Positions 36,552 through 46,073 of a stretch of DNA of 64,000 nt are shown one piece after another. Numbering within the stretch: position 1 is the stretch's first letter; each line of letters begins with the position of its first letter. The notes beneath the pieces were generated by a model. It saw only the letters and a list, made by a program, of their open reading frames with translations. It did not search any database and was not told where the DNA came from. This DNA comes from Dysgonomonas mossii DSM 22836 (GTDB lineage Bacteria; Bacteroidota; Bacteroidia; Bacteroidales; Dysgonomonadaceae). The position numbers were made by a program, and so were the translations under genes. Location of the stretch: NCBI RefSeq assembly GCF_000213575.1, contig NZ_GL892010.1, forward strand, positions 113,957 to 177,956. The letters are read 5' to 3'.

Positions 36552-37580
36552 ATGAAATTTAACAGTAATGATATCTTAGTATCTAAAGTCACGAAATCAA
36601 AACTTAAAACATTCTATATTGGATTTGATTTAGGTCTTTGCCAAACGTCGCAATTCGCTGAAATTTTAATGGATACTTTAGTTGATTTTGCATTTGGTTA
36701 CCATTCTGGAATTTTAAAATCCTACAATCGTAGAATCTTGAAAGAAGCAGCTAAAGCATTATATAACGTAAAAGAATTCAAAGAAGTAAAATGGACATAT
36801 GTTGATGAAGATTCGATGTTAGATGATGATGAACTGGATGCAAAGAACAAATATCTTAAAAGAGGTGAATTCGGAGAATTAATTTTACACCTTATCTTAC
36901 GAGATTATTTTAACACAGTTCCTCTATTATCAAAGATTTTTTTCAAAGATTCTGATGGGGTTACTGTACATGGTTTTGATTCAATACATATTGGATCAGA
37001 TTTAATAGATAGCAAGAAATCATCTATTTTTCTAGGAGAATCTAAACTTTATTATCGTAAAACAGGTAAAGCTGGAGAATTTGGAATAAATGACTTAGTA
37101 AATGATATTAAAGAACATTTTAATAGGGATTTTTTACAACGCGAATGTATTTTAATATCTAAAAAAAAGAATGCTTTTCCGCTTCTAGATTCTTATGAAG
37201 ATATGAATACAAAAGAAGAGTTTACGAATTATCTTAAACAAAAAGATTATTGGATAGATATTCTTGAAAAAGTTGGTTCTGGAACCCATAAAATACAAGA
37301 TTTTATTGACTCTGTAACAATCCCTTTAATATGTACATATGAATCTGAAATATTCAAAAAATTTACAGATGATACTCATCCAGACTTTGAAAAAACTTAC
37401 GATGAGGAAATGGAAAATCTAAGAAAAATTCTGGACGATAAGTTGAATAATATTCCAGCTGAAAAAGGGGAAATTGTAAAATCTAATTTGAATATTGTAT
37501 TAATTCTGTTTCCGATACCTTCTAAAAAAGATTTGGTTAAATTATTGCATCAAAAACTATATAATCAACAAAATGCATAA
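36552..37580 (+). CDS. hamA: Hachiman defence protein HamA (DUF1837 nuclease)
   Basis: 342 residues of the HamA/DUF1837 type with a PD-(D/E)XK-like core: RGEFGELILH (Glu109), HGFDSIHIGSD (Asp143) and FLGESKLYYR (Glu163, Lys165). In Hachiman systems HamA is the nuclease effector held by the helicase HamB and released on sensing phage DNA. The gene is very AT-rich compared with the tra genes, overlaps hamB by 8 bases, and is inserted between ICE backbone genes, so it is probably acquired cargo. All expected catalytic residues appear present. Confidence 0.87.
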   Translation: MKFNSNDILVSKVTKSKLKTFYIGFDLGLCQTSQFAEILMDTLVDFAFGYHSGILKSYNRRILKEAAKALYNVKEFKEVKWTYVDEDSMLDDDELDAKNKYLKRGEFGELILHLILRDYFNTVPLLSKIFFKDSDGVTVHGFDSIHIGSDLIDSKKSSIFLGESKLYYRKTGKAGEFGINDLVNDIKEHFNRDFLQRECILISKKKNAFPLLDSYEDMNTKEEFTNYLKQKDYWIDILEKVGSGTHKIQDFIDSVTIPLICTYESEIFKKFTDDTHPDFEKTYDEEMENLRKILDDKLNNIPAEKGEIVKSNLNIVLILFPIPSKKDLVKLLHQKLYNQQNA

Positions 37581-39780
37581 TAATATTGATCTTATTATTA
37601 AATCTCTAGAGGATAATCAACATGCGATAAATATATCTGTAGCAGAAAGCTTCAAATATGCACAACTAGCAAATAATCTGATTAGTAAATATGATGAAAA
37701 TGGATATCGGCTGGTTATTAATATTCTAAATAATTGGGACAAAATACCAACAGAAACAATTGAATTATGGACAGACATAATTGAAGTTGCTGGATTTTAT
37801 CCATATTTGGAAAAAAATAAGGAATCTATTATTTTAAAAAATCTATCTGGTACTATAAGAAAAGAATTACATTTATCCGAATATATCCCTCAAAAATATT
37901 TCCATGATAAACAATTTGAGCTGCTTGAATTATTAGATAGTGATAAGAATGTTATAGTAAGTGCACCTACAAGTTTTGGAAAAAGTCTTCTTATTGAAGA
38001 AGTGGTTGCATCAGCTAAATATAATAATATTGTTGTTATACAACCAACACTAGCTTTACTCGATGAAACAAGGAGAAAATTACAAAAATATAGAGATAAA
38101 TATAAGCTTATAATAAGGACATCTCAAGAGCCTTCTACAATAAAAAAGAATATCTATTTATTTACAGCAGAACGTGTAAATGAGTATAAATTTTTCCCCA
38201 AAATAGATTTTCTTGTTATAGATGAATTCTATAAACTTAGTGGTCTGAGAGATGATGAAAGATCTGCATCTCTAAATAATGCATTCTACCATATTCTAGA
38301 AAAATTTAGTCCTAAATTTTACCTACTTGGACCAAATATCGATAAAATTAGCGATGGTTTTTCAAAGAAATATAATGCAATTTTTTACAAAAGTAATTAT
38401 TCATTAGTAGATACACGTGAATTTAATATTTATAAAGACTATGATGGGAAATTTGGAGCCAGCGGGAAAAAGAAAGAATTTAAAGAACGGACTCTTTTTG
38501 ATTTATTGCTATCATTAAATGATGAACAAACAATTATTTATTGTTCAGCTCCTCCTAAAGTTCGGTCTTTGGCCAATAAATTCACGACTTATTTAATAGA
38601 GAAAAGTATATCTCCAGTAAAGGTTAATTATTCTTTAGTAGAGTGGATTGAAGAAAATATCTCTACAAAATGGTCATTAATACAGAACTTACAATATGGT
38701 ATCGGAATACATGATGGTGCTTTACAAAAACATATTACAACTTCCATCATTGATTATTTTAATGAGGGACTAATAAAATACCTATTCTGTACATCTACTA
38801 TAATAGAAGGAGTAAATACAAGTGCTAAAAATATTATTTATTTTGATGATAAGAAAGGCCCTAATGATGTCGATTATTTTGACTATTCAAATATAAAAGG
38901 GAGAGCTGGTAGAATGATGGAGCATTATATAGGTAAAATATACAATTTCAACCCTCCTCCTAAAAAGGAAGATATTATAATAGACATACCTTTTTATCAA
39001 CAAAACCCAATAAAAGATGAAGTTCTTATACAATTATCCGAAAGTCATGTACTGAATAAAAACACCAATCAATTTTTAGAAATACAAAAAATACCATTAA
39101 GAGAAAAAGAAGTAATAAAACTTAATGGATTAAGTGTTAACGGCCAGAAAAATATACTTTCAATTTTAAGAAAAGAAATTTCTCAAAATTATGGTCTGTT
39201 ATCTTGGACTAATTTTCCGACATATAAACAGCTAGAATATGTTCTTTCCCTTGCTTGGAATAATCTCATTCTAGATGGAGAGACAACTAGACCAATGACA
39301 GCAAATCGGTTAACATATATGACTTTTAATTATGGAATAGAAAGAAGTATTAATTCTATAATTAATGATACATTTAAATATGACAAAAAGAATAATAAAA
39401 ACGCTAGCAAAACAGATTATGATATACTAAATGAGGCTATCCAAAAGATATTTCAAATAATGAAACATTGGTTTCAATATAAAGTGCCTAAATGGCTATC
39501 TGTAATGACTTCTTTACAAGAAATAGTTTGTATAGACAATCAATTAAAGCCTGGAAACTATTTAGTCTATGCAAATACTCTCGAAAATGATTTTATTCCT
39601 GAAAACTTAACTATTCTTTTAGAATATGGTATTCCAACTAGTGCTATAAGAAAGTTAGAAAGATATATTCCGAGAGAGATCGGACAAGACGAAGTGTTGG
39701 CTTATATAAAAGCCAAATCCCTTCAAGAGTCAGATAAATTATTAATGTATGAAAAAGAAAAATTCTCAATAAATCTGTAA
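37573..39780 (+). CDS. hamB: Hachiman defence helicase HamB
   Basis: 735 residues of a superfamily 2 DEAD/DEAH-like helicase. Walker A SAPTSFGKS is at 130-138, the Walker B position reads FLVIDEFYKLSG (DEFY), motif V reads CTSTIIEGVN and motif VI KGRAGRMMEHYIGKIYNF. The N-terminal 100 residues and C-terminal 230 residues are helical regions specific to HamB. It senses phage DNA and controls the HamA nuclease. It converges on the coupling-protein gene; no terminator was seen in the 26-base gap. Confidence 0.88.
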   Translation: MHNNIDLIIKSLEDNQHAINISVAESFKYAQLANNLISKYDENGYRLVINILNNWDKIPTETIELWTDIIEVAGFYPYLEKNKESIILKNLSGTIRKELHLSEYIPQKYFHDKQFELLELLDSDKNVIVSAPTSFGKSLLIEEVVASAKYNNIVVIQPTLALLDETRRKLQKYRDKYKLIIRTSQEPSTIKKNIYLFTAERVNEYKFFPKIDFLVIDEFYKLSGLRDDERSASLNNAFYHILEKFSPKFYLLGPNIDKISDGFSKKYNAIFYKSNYSLVDTREFNIYKDYDGKFGASGKKKEFKERTLFDLLLSLNDEQTIIYCSAPPKVRSLANKFTTYLIEKSISPVKVNYSLVEWIEENISTKWSLIQNLQYGIGIHDGALQKHITTSIIDYFNEGLIKYLFCTSTIIEGVNTSAKNIIYFDDKKGPNDVDYFDYSNIKGRAGRMMEHYIGKIYNFNPPPKKEDIIIDIPFYQQNPIKDEVLIQLSESHVLNKNTNQFLEIQKIPLREKEVIKLNGLSVNGQKNILSILRKEISQNYGLLSWTNFPTYKQLEYVLSLAWNNLILDGETTRPMTANRLTYMTFNYGIERSINSIINDTFKYDKKNNKNASKTDYDILNEAIQKIFQIMKHWFQYKVPKWLSVMTSLQEIVCIDNQLKPGNYLVYANTLENDFIPENLTILLEYGIPTSAIRKLERYIPREIGQDEVLAYIKAKSLQESDKLLMYEKEKFSINL

Positions 39781-39806
39781 AAGAACTGATAAATTATTAT
39801 TGAAAC

Positions 39807-41807
39807 TTATTTCTTTACCAACTTACTCAGCTTCGGGTCTTTCATAATTCGCTCCATTTCAATTTCTACAATTTTAGTAACATCTTTCTTAATAGTGTAG
39901 TAATTGTTCTCAATAACATCTTTCATTGGTTTATCATAAACCTCTTGAAAATCCATAACGACAGGTATCTGTTTGAACTCCTTAGTTTCAGCAGATACCT
40001 TTTCTGTATCTACAACAATCTGAGCATGAAACATCTTCTGTTCAATTCGTTCATCAAAATTGTCAGAAACAGAGCCGACAAACATGCCCTGAGTGAGTGT
40101 TGAAATCTTAGACGCAGGGATTAATGAATCTAATTGAGTATTAATAGTAGTCGACTTATCCTGTTTATTGATAGTCATCGATTGGCGCTTCTGCAATACT
40201 TTCCCGAATCGATCTGAGAGATTTTTTGCAGTATCACCAACAACTTGTCCTGAAAATATATTCCCAACCGTATTCATTACAACATCAGCTTCTTCACGTC
40301 CATAATCACGAGTCAATTGAGATATATCCTGAAAGCCCAGACAAACAGCTACCTTGTTGCTTCGGGCAGTTGCTATCAGATTATCCAATCCCCGAAAGTA
40401 GATCGTTGGCAACTCATCAATAATAACAGACGATTTAAGCAAGCCTTTTTTATTTATCAACTTTACAATACGAGAATTATATAACCCCAAAGCTGCCCCA
40501 TAAATATTCTGTCTATCAGGATTATTTCCAACACATAATATTTTAGGTGCATCGGGATTATTGATATCTAATGTAAAATCGTTACCCGACATGACCCAAT
40601 AGAGTTGTGGAGAAATCATTCTTGATAATGGTATCTTAGCACTGGCAATCTGACCCTGCAACTGCTCCTGTGCATTACCATGCCATGCATCCATGAAAGG
40701 AGAAAGATAGTTTTCTAATTGCGGATAGGATGTCAAAATAGGAAATATTTCTTTATACGGTTTATTCAAAAATTCAATAGCATGAGGAAAGGTGCAATAT
40801 CTACCGCCATCGTATAATTTCAGATACCAGATAATGGCAGCTAACAGAATAATTGGAGATTCAACAAAGAAGTCGCCTTGCTTTTGAATCCATGTTTTAT
40901 TTAAGTTCAACATTATCGTGTAGGCTGATTCATAGGCATCTGATATGTCCGTCATAAATTCGGGAGCAATTGGATTGCAACGGTGGCTACGCTCTGGGTT
41001 ATCAAAATTGATAACGTAAAATTGAGGATCAACATCATATCTATCTGCATACTGTAACATCTTATTGTAGGCAATAGTCGATAAATCGGGATATTTGAAA
41101 TCATAACAGTACAGGGCAAAGCCTTTGCTAATCTGTTGGTCTATATAATTATTGACTACCGCAAATGACTTTCCACTACCGGGAGTACCCAAAACAATCG
41201 TTGCCCGAAATGGATTGACCACATTGATCCAACCCTTGTGTTGCTTTTTCTGATACTGAAATAATGTAGGCAGATTAACGGAATATTCATTTTCCATGAG
41301 CTGCGTTTCCTGCATAAAACTTTCGTTCTCCATATTAAAAACGTCTTCCATCAGATTCGTTTTCAGTAAGCGACTCATCCACAATCCACCCATCAGTAGC
41401 AAAATATAGCCAACTGTCATTGTGAATATATACAAGGCTGTGTTGGCTACTAATGGCAGAGGGAGAGCTAATATCCACCAATTGAGAAAGAAAAAGATAA
41501 ACCCAAAGAACAGGAATACATAGATTTTGTTCCATGTAATTTTTTCCTCTTTTACTCCTTTTGTACCTAAACAGGATAGAGCCAGAAATACCACTGCGAA
41601 TAGCTTTGTCCACAGATTGTGTGAAAATAGCCCTGCTGTATTCTGAAAATTGAGCAGAATTTTATCTACAACGCCGATATTAATGTCCATCTCCCAAATG
41701 GATTGATAACAGAACCAATATATATGGATAACCACAAATAAAATACTAATGGCTCGCATGAATTCCATTACTTTAGCGAGTCCTCTCAAGTCGTCTTCGT
41801 TTTGCAT
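39807..41807 (-). CDS. mobC: Type IV coupling protein (MobC/TraG-VirD4 family, YWFCY domain)
   Basis: 666 residues. The N-terminal YWFCY motif (30-34) and several membrane helices lie within about 1-145. Walker A GTPGSGKS is at 207-214, and Walker B-like SSVIIDELPT near 450. In CTnDOT elements this protein (called MobC) is the ATPase that brings the relaxase-DNA complex to the secretion channel. It is last of the mobA-mobB-mobC group on the minus strand, 21 bases after the relaxase gene. Confidence 0.9.
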   Translation of the reverse strand: MQNEDDLRGLAKVMEFMRAISILFVVIHIYWFCYQSIWEMDINIGVVDKILLNFQNTAGLFSHNLWTKLFAVVFLALSCLGTKGVKEEKITWNKIYVFLFFGFIFFFLNWWILALPLPLVANTALYIFTMTVGYILLLMGGLWMSRLLKTNLMEDVFNMENESFMQETQLMENEYSVNLPTLFQYQKKQHKGWINVVNPFRATIVLGTPGSGKSFAVVNNYIDQQISKGFALYCYDFKYPDLSTIAYNKMLQYADRYDVDPQFYVINFDNPERSHRCNPIAPEFMTDISDAYESAYTIMLNLNKTWIQKQGDFFVESPIILLAAIIWYLKLYDGGRYCTFPHAIEFLNKPYKEIFPILTSYPQLENYLSPFMDAWHGNAQEQLQGQIASAKIPLSRMISPQLYWVMSGNDFTLDINNPDAPKILCVGNNPDRQNIYGAALGLYNSRIVKLINKKGLLKSSVIIDELPTIYFRGLDNLIATARSNKVAVCLGFQDISQLTRDYGREEADVVMNTVGNIFSGQVVGDTAKNLSDRFGKVLQKRQSMTINKQDKSTTINTQLDSLIPASKISTLTQGMFVGSVSDNFDERIEQKMFHAQIVVDTEKVSAETKEFKQIPVVMDFQEVYDKPMKDVIENNYYTIKKDVTKIVEIEMERIMKDPKLSKLVKK

Positions 41808-41828
41808 ATAATTATATTTTAGTTATTA

Positions 41829-43112
41829 TTATAATCCTTTGAACTTTGCTCGTTTTCTCTTCTTCTCTTCATTTTCCATTCTGCGAGTAAAAGCCTCTTC
41901 TGCATAGTCTGTTCCATGCTGTTCCAATAAAGAAAGATCTACTGTCGAATCTTCTTGTTTACTGTTATATTCGGCGTTTTCGGTAAAGCTGTTGATTGGT
42001 TTATCAGCTTCAGATTCTTTGGTAGTATTATCTGTCGGATTTATGATTAGCGAATGTTTATTTGTAGTATCATCTTTAAATAGCTCATTAAAGATATTAG
42101 CGGAGAACTCCTTTCCCATTTTTGAGCCATTGAAAACACATCTGCTCTCATGATCTATAAATGTTACCCCATAGATACGACCCTTCATATTTTCGCGAAA
42201 TACTGCATTGATATTATTTTTAGCCAAGTCATTCAAAAAAGTCTGCTTATCGGTATAGTTACCTATTGCCGAACCGACAATCAATTTCGGGGACTCAAAT
42301 ACCATGTGTTCTTTCATATACTTAGTTGAATACTCCAGTCGGCTTTGTAAGGCATTATATCCAACACTTTTTCCAATCACAGAAGACTTTATCGGATTCC
42401 CAACCTTTTCTCCTTTCTCATCTATGGCAGAATATACCAGACCTGAATAATTCTTTCCCTTAATTTCGCCCTTTACGTCCTCTACTGTTACCCCATAAAG
42501 GGATAATAGAGTACGGAACTCATTTACGGATTGGAAACGATAATTCTTTATGAGAGCTTTTGAAATATTAGCTATCTGTTTCTTAATGTCTCCTGATTTA
42601 TAATCTATGTGTTTGATCTGTGGTAGTTCTACTAGCTGTTTCTTTTTCTCAGCAGTATGCAGGTTATAAGCTTTTTCCAATTCACGGGTGATTTTCTTTG
42701 ACTGGTAGAAATTATTAGAATCTCCAATCTTTCTTCCGTTCCCATCTATATTTACTGTCACGATATGAATGTGTTTTCGCTCTAAATCCTCATGCTTATA
42801 GACAATATAAGGTTGGTCTCCTAAACCCATTTTTCGCATATAGGTTTGTGCAATATCACTATACATTTCATCTGAAACGATATCATCGGGATGAGGATTA
42901 ATCGATATATGCAGGACTGGTTTTTCTGTATTCTTATTTGCATTCAGATATGGTGTAAACGACTGATAAGCTAGATACATATTCAGTGAACCATCCCGAT
43001 TTAATATGATCCGATTACTGAAAAGGACCTTCGCTTGTAGCTCTTTTACCTTCTCCTGGTTATACAACAATGCTCCCTGTAATGAGCTTCCCTTACTTAT
43101 TTTTGCAACCAT
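41829..43112 (-). CDS. mobB: Relaxase/mobilization nuclease (MobB)
   Basis: 427 residues. The relaxase metal site H-x-D-x4-H-x-H is at His107, Asp109, His114 and His116 (HEDLERKHIHIV). An N-terminal segment VLHISINPHPDD lies before it. The catalytic Tyr is likely one of the Tyr residues in LLYNQE (about 16-20). The C-terminal tail is acidic and then basic (EEKKRKRAKFKGL). It nicks oriT and leads the strand into the recipient. It overlaps the MobA gene by 16 bases. Confidence 0.9.
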   Translation of the reverse strand: MVAKISKGSSLQGALLYNQEKVKELQAKVLFSNRIILNRDGSLNMYLAYQSFTPYLNANKNTEKPVLHISINPHPDDIVSDEMYSDIAQTYMRKMGLGDQPYIVYKHEDLERKHIHIVTVNIDGNGRKIGDSNNFYQSKKITRELEKAYNLHTAEKKKQLVELPQIKHIDYKSGDIKKQIANISKALIKNYRFQSVNEFRTLLSLYGVTVEDVKGEIKGKNYSGLVYSAIDEKGEKVGNPIKSSVIGKSVGYNALQSRLEYSTKYMKEHMVFESPKLIVGSAIGNYTDKQTFLNDLAKNNINAVFRENMKGRIYGVTFIDHESRCVFNGSKMGKEFSANIFNELFKDDTTNKHSLIINPTDNTTKESEADKPINSFTENAEYNSKQEDSTVDLSLLEQHGTDYAEEAFTRRMENEEKKRKRAKFKGL

Positions 43113-43540
43113 AAATGCCTGTATTTTCGCTCGAACTCATCTGTTAGTTCCATCATCTGTTTTTGTAAAATGACTAATTCAAGTGTTGCTTTTTCCAGTT
43201 TATAGAGAAAAGCCAACGCTTTCTTCTCTGTAAAATTCGATTTCAAAGCCTTTACTATCTGGTTATAATTTGTTCCGATAGCACGGTACTGTCCGAAGAA
43301 AGTTGTCATCCGCATATAATAATCCTGTACACCTTTATCAATTTTGACCACTTTTATAGGTCTGTTGAAAATGCAGGAGGTTATAAAATGTGCTTTTACT
43401 GCTTCTCCTGACTGTTCAAATAAGGACAAAAATTTATTATTCTCATCTACATTCATGCGGATAGAATAGCGAAATACAGCAGGCTTCTCTTTGGGATTCC
43501 TGCCACCTTTTCGTCTGTTTGATTGATTATCTGGTATCAT
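43097..43540 (-). CDS. mobA: Relaxosome accessory protein MobA
   Basis: 147 residues. A basic N-terminus (NRRKGGRNPKEKPAVFRYSI) is followed by a ribbon-helix-helix-like region and a helical part with TTFFGQYRAIGTNYNQIVKA, which matches the MobC/BfmA-type relaxosome proteins (called MobA in CTnDOT elements). It binds near oriT and helps the relaxase. It is first of the three mob genes, with the oriT-like hairpin region directly upstream. Confidence 0.85.
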   Translation of the reverse strand: MIPDNQSNRRKGGRNPKEKPAVFRYSIRMNVDENNKFLSLFEQSGEAVKAHFITSCIFNRPIKVVKIDKGVQDYYMRMTTFFGQYRAIGTNYNQIVKALKSNFTEKKALAFLYKLEKATLELVILQKQMMELTDEFERKYRHLWLQK

Positions 43541-43599
43541 AACTATATAAATATTTAATGAACAAAATCATGACTTCGGAATGATTTTCTCCCCTGTAA

Positions 43600-43745
43600 G
43601 GGGCAAGGGTTTTGAGCAGCCGGAAAGTATTTCGGGCAGCTCAAAACATACCTTGCCGTATTCTGACGAATACCAAAATCCATCCTCCGATGGATTGCCC
43701 GAGAAGCTAATTTCGGAAACGACAATTAGCCAATTCAAAATCCGG
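43600..43745. other. Candidate oriT: cluster of hairpins upstream of mobA
   Basis: Three dyads are seen. GGCAAGG-GTTTTGAGC (43602-43617) pairs with GCTCAAAAC-ATA-CCTTGCC (43639-43657). AATCCATC (43677-43684) pairs with GATGGATT (43689-43696) around loop CTCC. GCTAATT (43706-43712) pairs with AATTAGC (43724-43730). Position between divergent mob and tra operons and this density of inverted repeats fit an origin of transfer. The nic site itself is not identified. Confidence 0.55.
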
Positions 43746-43807
43746 AAGATTATTATCACGCTACAAAGGTAGAGTCCATTAATCAAAAGGTTATCATAGA
43801 CTTATCG

Positions 43808-43850
43808 GACAAATGGTGACACTAGATGTCATTAGATGACAGTTCTTTTT
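43808..43850 (+). promoter_or_regulatory. Palindromic operator-like element, copy 2
   Basis: It contains GGTGACA (43815-43821) and then the dyad TGTCATTAGATGACA (43827-43841), with flanks GACAAAT and GTTCTTTT. It is the reverse complement counterpart of 36438-36480, with only a few differences, several of which keep the dyad. It is upstream of traA and on the far side of oriT from mobA. Confidence 0.6.
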
Positions 43851-44216
43851 AAACCGCTATTGGTTATCTATTTTCAATGTTCTTTTGTGTGAATCAATTA
43901 ACGAATTGGAGAGTTCTGTCATTCAAAAACTATTTAATGAAAGATGTATATAATCTGCTCAGCAGTGATCTGTATAGTGAATGTATGAAGCCTTTCACTA
44001 CGACCACAATGACAGACATTATGGCTTCTTGAATGAATGACTTCACTAAGTCATGACGTCAGGCTATAACTCATTTGATATGGAGTTCACGAACTTCATA
44101 TTTACATCATTCAGTAAGTAATGACATCCTTATGTAACTCGTGAATAGCTGAACGAACTCTCTGATTCCTGATTGATCGAATGAATTATTGAATTACTTA
44201 TTTAAAACAGTATCAC
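43851..44216. promoter_or_regulatory. traA upstream region
   Basis: About 365 bases without a gene. ATGACTT (44037-44043) pairs with AAGTCAT (44048-44054). Repeated phrases related to TGAATGA and TTCACT occur around 43970-44110. No consensus promoter box was found, so the tra promoter may depend on an activator. Confidence 0.35.
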
Positions 44217-44990
44217 ATGAAAGGAAAAACATTATTTATCGCTATCTCCACCCAAAAGGGAGGAGCCGGAAAAACAGCTTTGACTGTATTATTATCCAGC
44301 TATCTGCATTATTCACAAGGTTACAATGTAGCTATTGTAGATTGTGACTATCCGCAATACAGTATTAATGGTATGCGATTGCGGGATAAACAGTCTGTAA
44401 CAGAAGATTCGTATTACAAATCACTCTTTTATAAGCAATGTAAGAGCCTGAACAAAAAGGCTTATCCGATTGAAGTGAGCAGGACTACTGAAGCAATAGA
44501 AACAGCAGAAAGAATTATTCATGAAGCAGAAGTTCCCTTGGATTTTATCTTCTTTGACTTACCCGGAACAATGAATGCCAAAGGAGTATTAAGTACCCTT
44601 GCTCAAATGGATCATATTATAACACCCATTACTGCTGACCGCATGGTTCTGGAAAGTTCACTGGAATATGCCGGACTGATCAATGAACAGATTATAACCA
44701 CAGGCAAAGGAAATATCAAAAGTTTGCACTTACTCTGGAATATGGTCGATGGAAGAGAAAGTAACCATCTGTATGGAGTCTACGAATTAGTAATAGCTGA
44801 ATTGGGTTTACAGGTCATGAGATCTTTTGTTCCTGATACCAAACGTTTTCGTCATGAAATAACAACAGAACATAAACCGATCTTCCGCTCTACATTACTC
44901 CCTGCCGATAAGAGGTTGATAAAAGGCAGCCAATTGGATCAGGTTACAGATGAATTTCTATCTATCGTGAAAGGAGGTGCTAATGGCTAA
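44217..44990 (+). CDS. traA: ParA-family ATPase of the transfer operon (TraA)
   Basis: 257 residues. The deviant Walker A motif KGGAGKT is at 14-20 (IAISTQKGGAGKTALTVLLS), AIVDCDYPQYS follows, and the switch FFDLPGTMNA comes later: a ParA/MinD-type ATPase. In CTnDOT it is the first gene of the tra operon. It may position the conjugation machinery or partition the excised circle. The last 8 bases overlap the next gene, which has a strong Shine-Dalgarno AAAGGAGG inside traA (near 44970). Confidence 0.88.
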   Translation: MKGKTLFIAISTQKGGAGKTALTVLLSSYLHYSQGYNVAIVDCDYPQYSINGMRLRDKQSVTEDSYYKSLFYKQCKSLNKKAYPIEVSRTTEAIETAERIIHEAEVPLDFIFFDLPGTMNAKGVLSTLAQMDHIITPITADRMVLESSLEYAGLINEQIITTGKGNIKSLHLLWNMVDGRESNHLYGVYELVIAELGLQVMRSFVPDTKRFRHEITTEHKPIFRSTLLPADKRLIKGSQLDQVTDEFLSIVKGGANG

Positions 44991-45390
44991 AAAGGAAAAC
45001 GAATACGAAATTGATGAAGATTTTCTTTTGGCATCAATCGGAGAACAAAAGGAAGGCAAAGCTCCACCCAAAAAAGAAGAAGAGATCGAAGAAAATATCG
45101 AAGAAGTAGTAAAGCCTAAAGAGAATAGTAGTAAGCGGAATAAGCGAAGCAATAGCAGTACAGATGATTATGAAGCTACTTTTCTATGCCGTAATGAAAT
45201 ACGGCTACGTCAGGGTGCATATATCAGCAGATCGGTATATCAAACGATTATGCGGATCGTAAAACAGATAGCCGGAGACGACGTATCAGTGGGTGGTTAT
45301 ATTGATAACGTACTGAAGCATCATCTTGAAAAATACAAGGATGAGATAAACACATTGTATAAACAGGACCGAACCGATTTAATCGACTAG
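44983..45390 (+). CDS. traB: DUF3408 protein (TraB)
   Basis: 135 residues from the ATG at 44983, supported by AAAGGAGG five bases upstream. An acidic, Lys/Glu-rich N-terminal half is followed by a DUF3408 C-terminal domain (IRLRQGAYISRSVYQTIMRI, GGYIDNVLKHHLEKYKDEIN) with a ribbon-helix-helix look. It is found next to ParA in CTnDOT-type transfer operons, probably as its DNA-binding partner. Confidence 0.82.
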   Translation: MAKKENEYEIDEDFLLASIGEQKEGKAPPKKEEEIEENIEEVVKPKENSSKRNKRSNSSTDDYEATFLCRNEIRLRQGAYISRSVYQTIMRIVKQIAGDDVSVGGYIDNVLKHHLEKYKDEINTLYKQDRTDLID

Positions 45391-45393
45391 ACG

Positions 45394-46056
45394 ATGATAG
45401 AATTACTTATTATCCTATGCCTTGTGGGAATTATCCTAATTAAACTGTCAGATTACAAGATAACCATAAAGAAGAATTCTTCTGATTATAAATCAGAGAT
45501 TGCAAAGTCTCAGAAAAGAGAAAAAAGAGTCGGACGGGTTGGTAAAAGTATGCCCGATATCAGACAAATGATGACATTGAATGACAGTTCTTTAGAATCA
45601 GATAATCCACAGAAAAAAGCGTCTATATTTGATTCGTCAAAGGATGAAAGCGAGCCTGATCCGAAGGACTTAGTGATAGATGCCGATCCGACAGAAACAG
45701 TAATTGATCATGAAGAGGAAGACGAAATTGCTGCTTATACAAAAGGAGAAGTCTATACAGCCGGAGGGATGGATTATGAGGTAATGATGAATACCGTAAA
45801 GGTTATAAACAGCAAAACTGCGACCAAAGAAGAGGAACAGAAAGCCGGACAGGTTTTGTATGATAACCGGGATACGGTACTGGTGGATAAGATGGTTTCT
45901 GCAAAGAAAGAATTATCTGTCAGGATAACATCACTCATCGGACTCCGTCTTCAACAACATGCCGAAGAGAATCCGCAGAATGTTGAGTCAGGGCTTGCTT
46001 TTCATCTAAATGAATCGGATGAGTATAAAAATTTTAAAGCAGACGATTATTTCTAA
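45394..46056 (+). CDS. traD: Conjugal transfer protein TraD-like
   Basis: 220 residues. One N-terminal membrane helix (IELLIILCLVGIILIKL) is followed by a long charged linker rich in Asp/Glu/Ser. The C-terminal helical domain has GGMDYEVMMNTVKVINSKTA and ITSLIGLRLQQHAEENPQNV. Position, 3 bases after the DUF3408 gene and before traE, fits TraD of CTnDOT elements; assignment to TraC cannot be excluded. The role is unknown. Confidence 0.7.
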   Translation: MIELLIILCLVGIILIKLSDYKITIKKNSSDYKSEIAKSQKREKRVGRVGKSMPDIRQMMTLNDSSLESDNPQKKASIFDSSKDESEPDPKDLVIDADPTETVIDHEEEDEIAAYTKGEVYTAGGMDYEVMMNTVKVINSKTATKEEEQKAGQVLYDNRDTVLVDKMVSAKKELSVRITSLIGLRLQQHAEENPQNVESGLAFHLNESDEYKNFKADDYF

Positions 46057-46073
46057 GGTCAGATAATAACCAG

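Noticed and set aside
37580..37600. Frameshift between hamA and hamB
   Set aside because: The 8-base overlap is normal coupling; both proteins are complete with expected ends.
43568..43786. A small protein gene overlapping the mobA upstream hairpins (frames on both strands)
   Set aside because: Both frames arise from the inverted repeats of the oriT-like region; no family or ribosome site.
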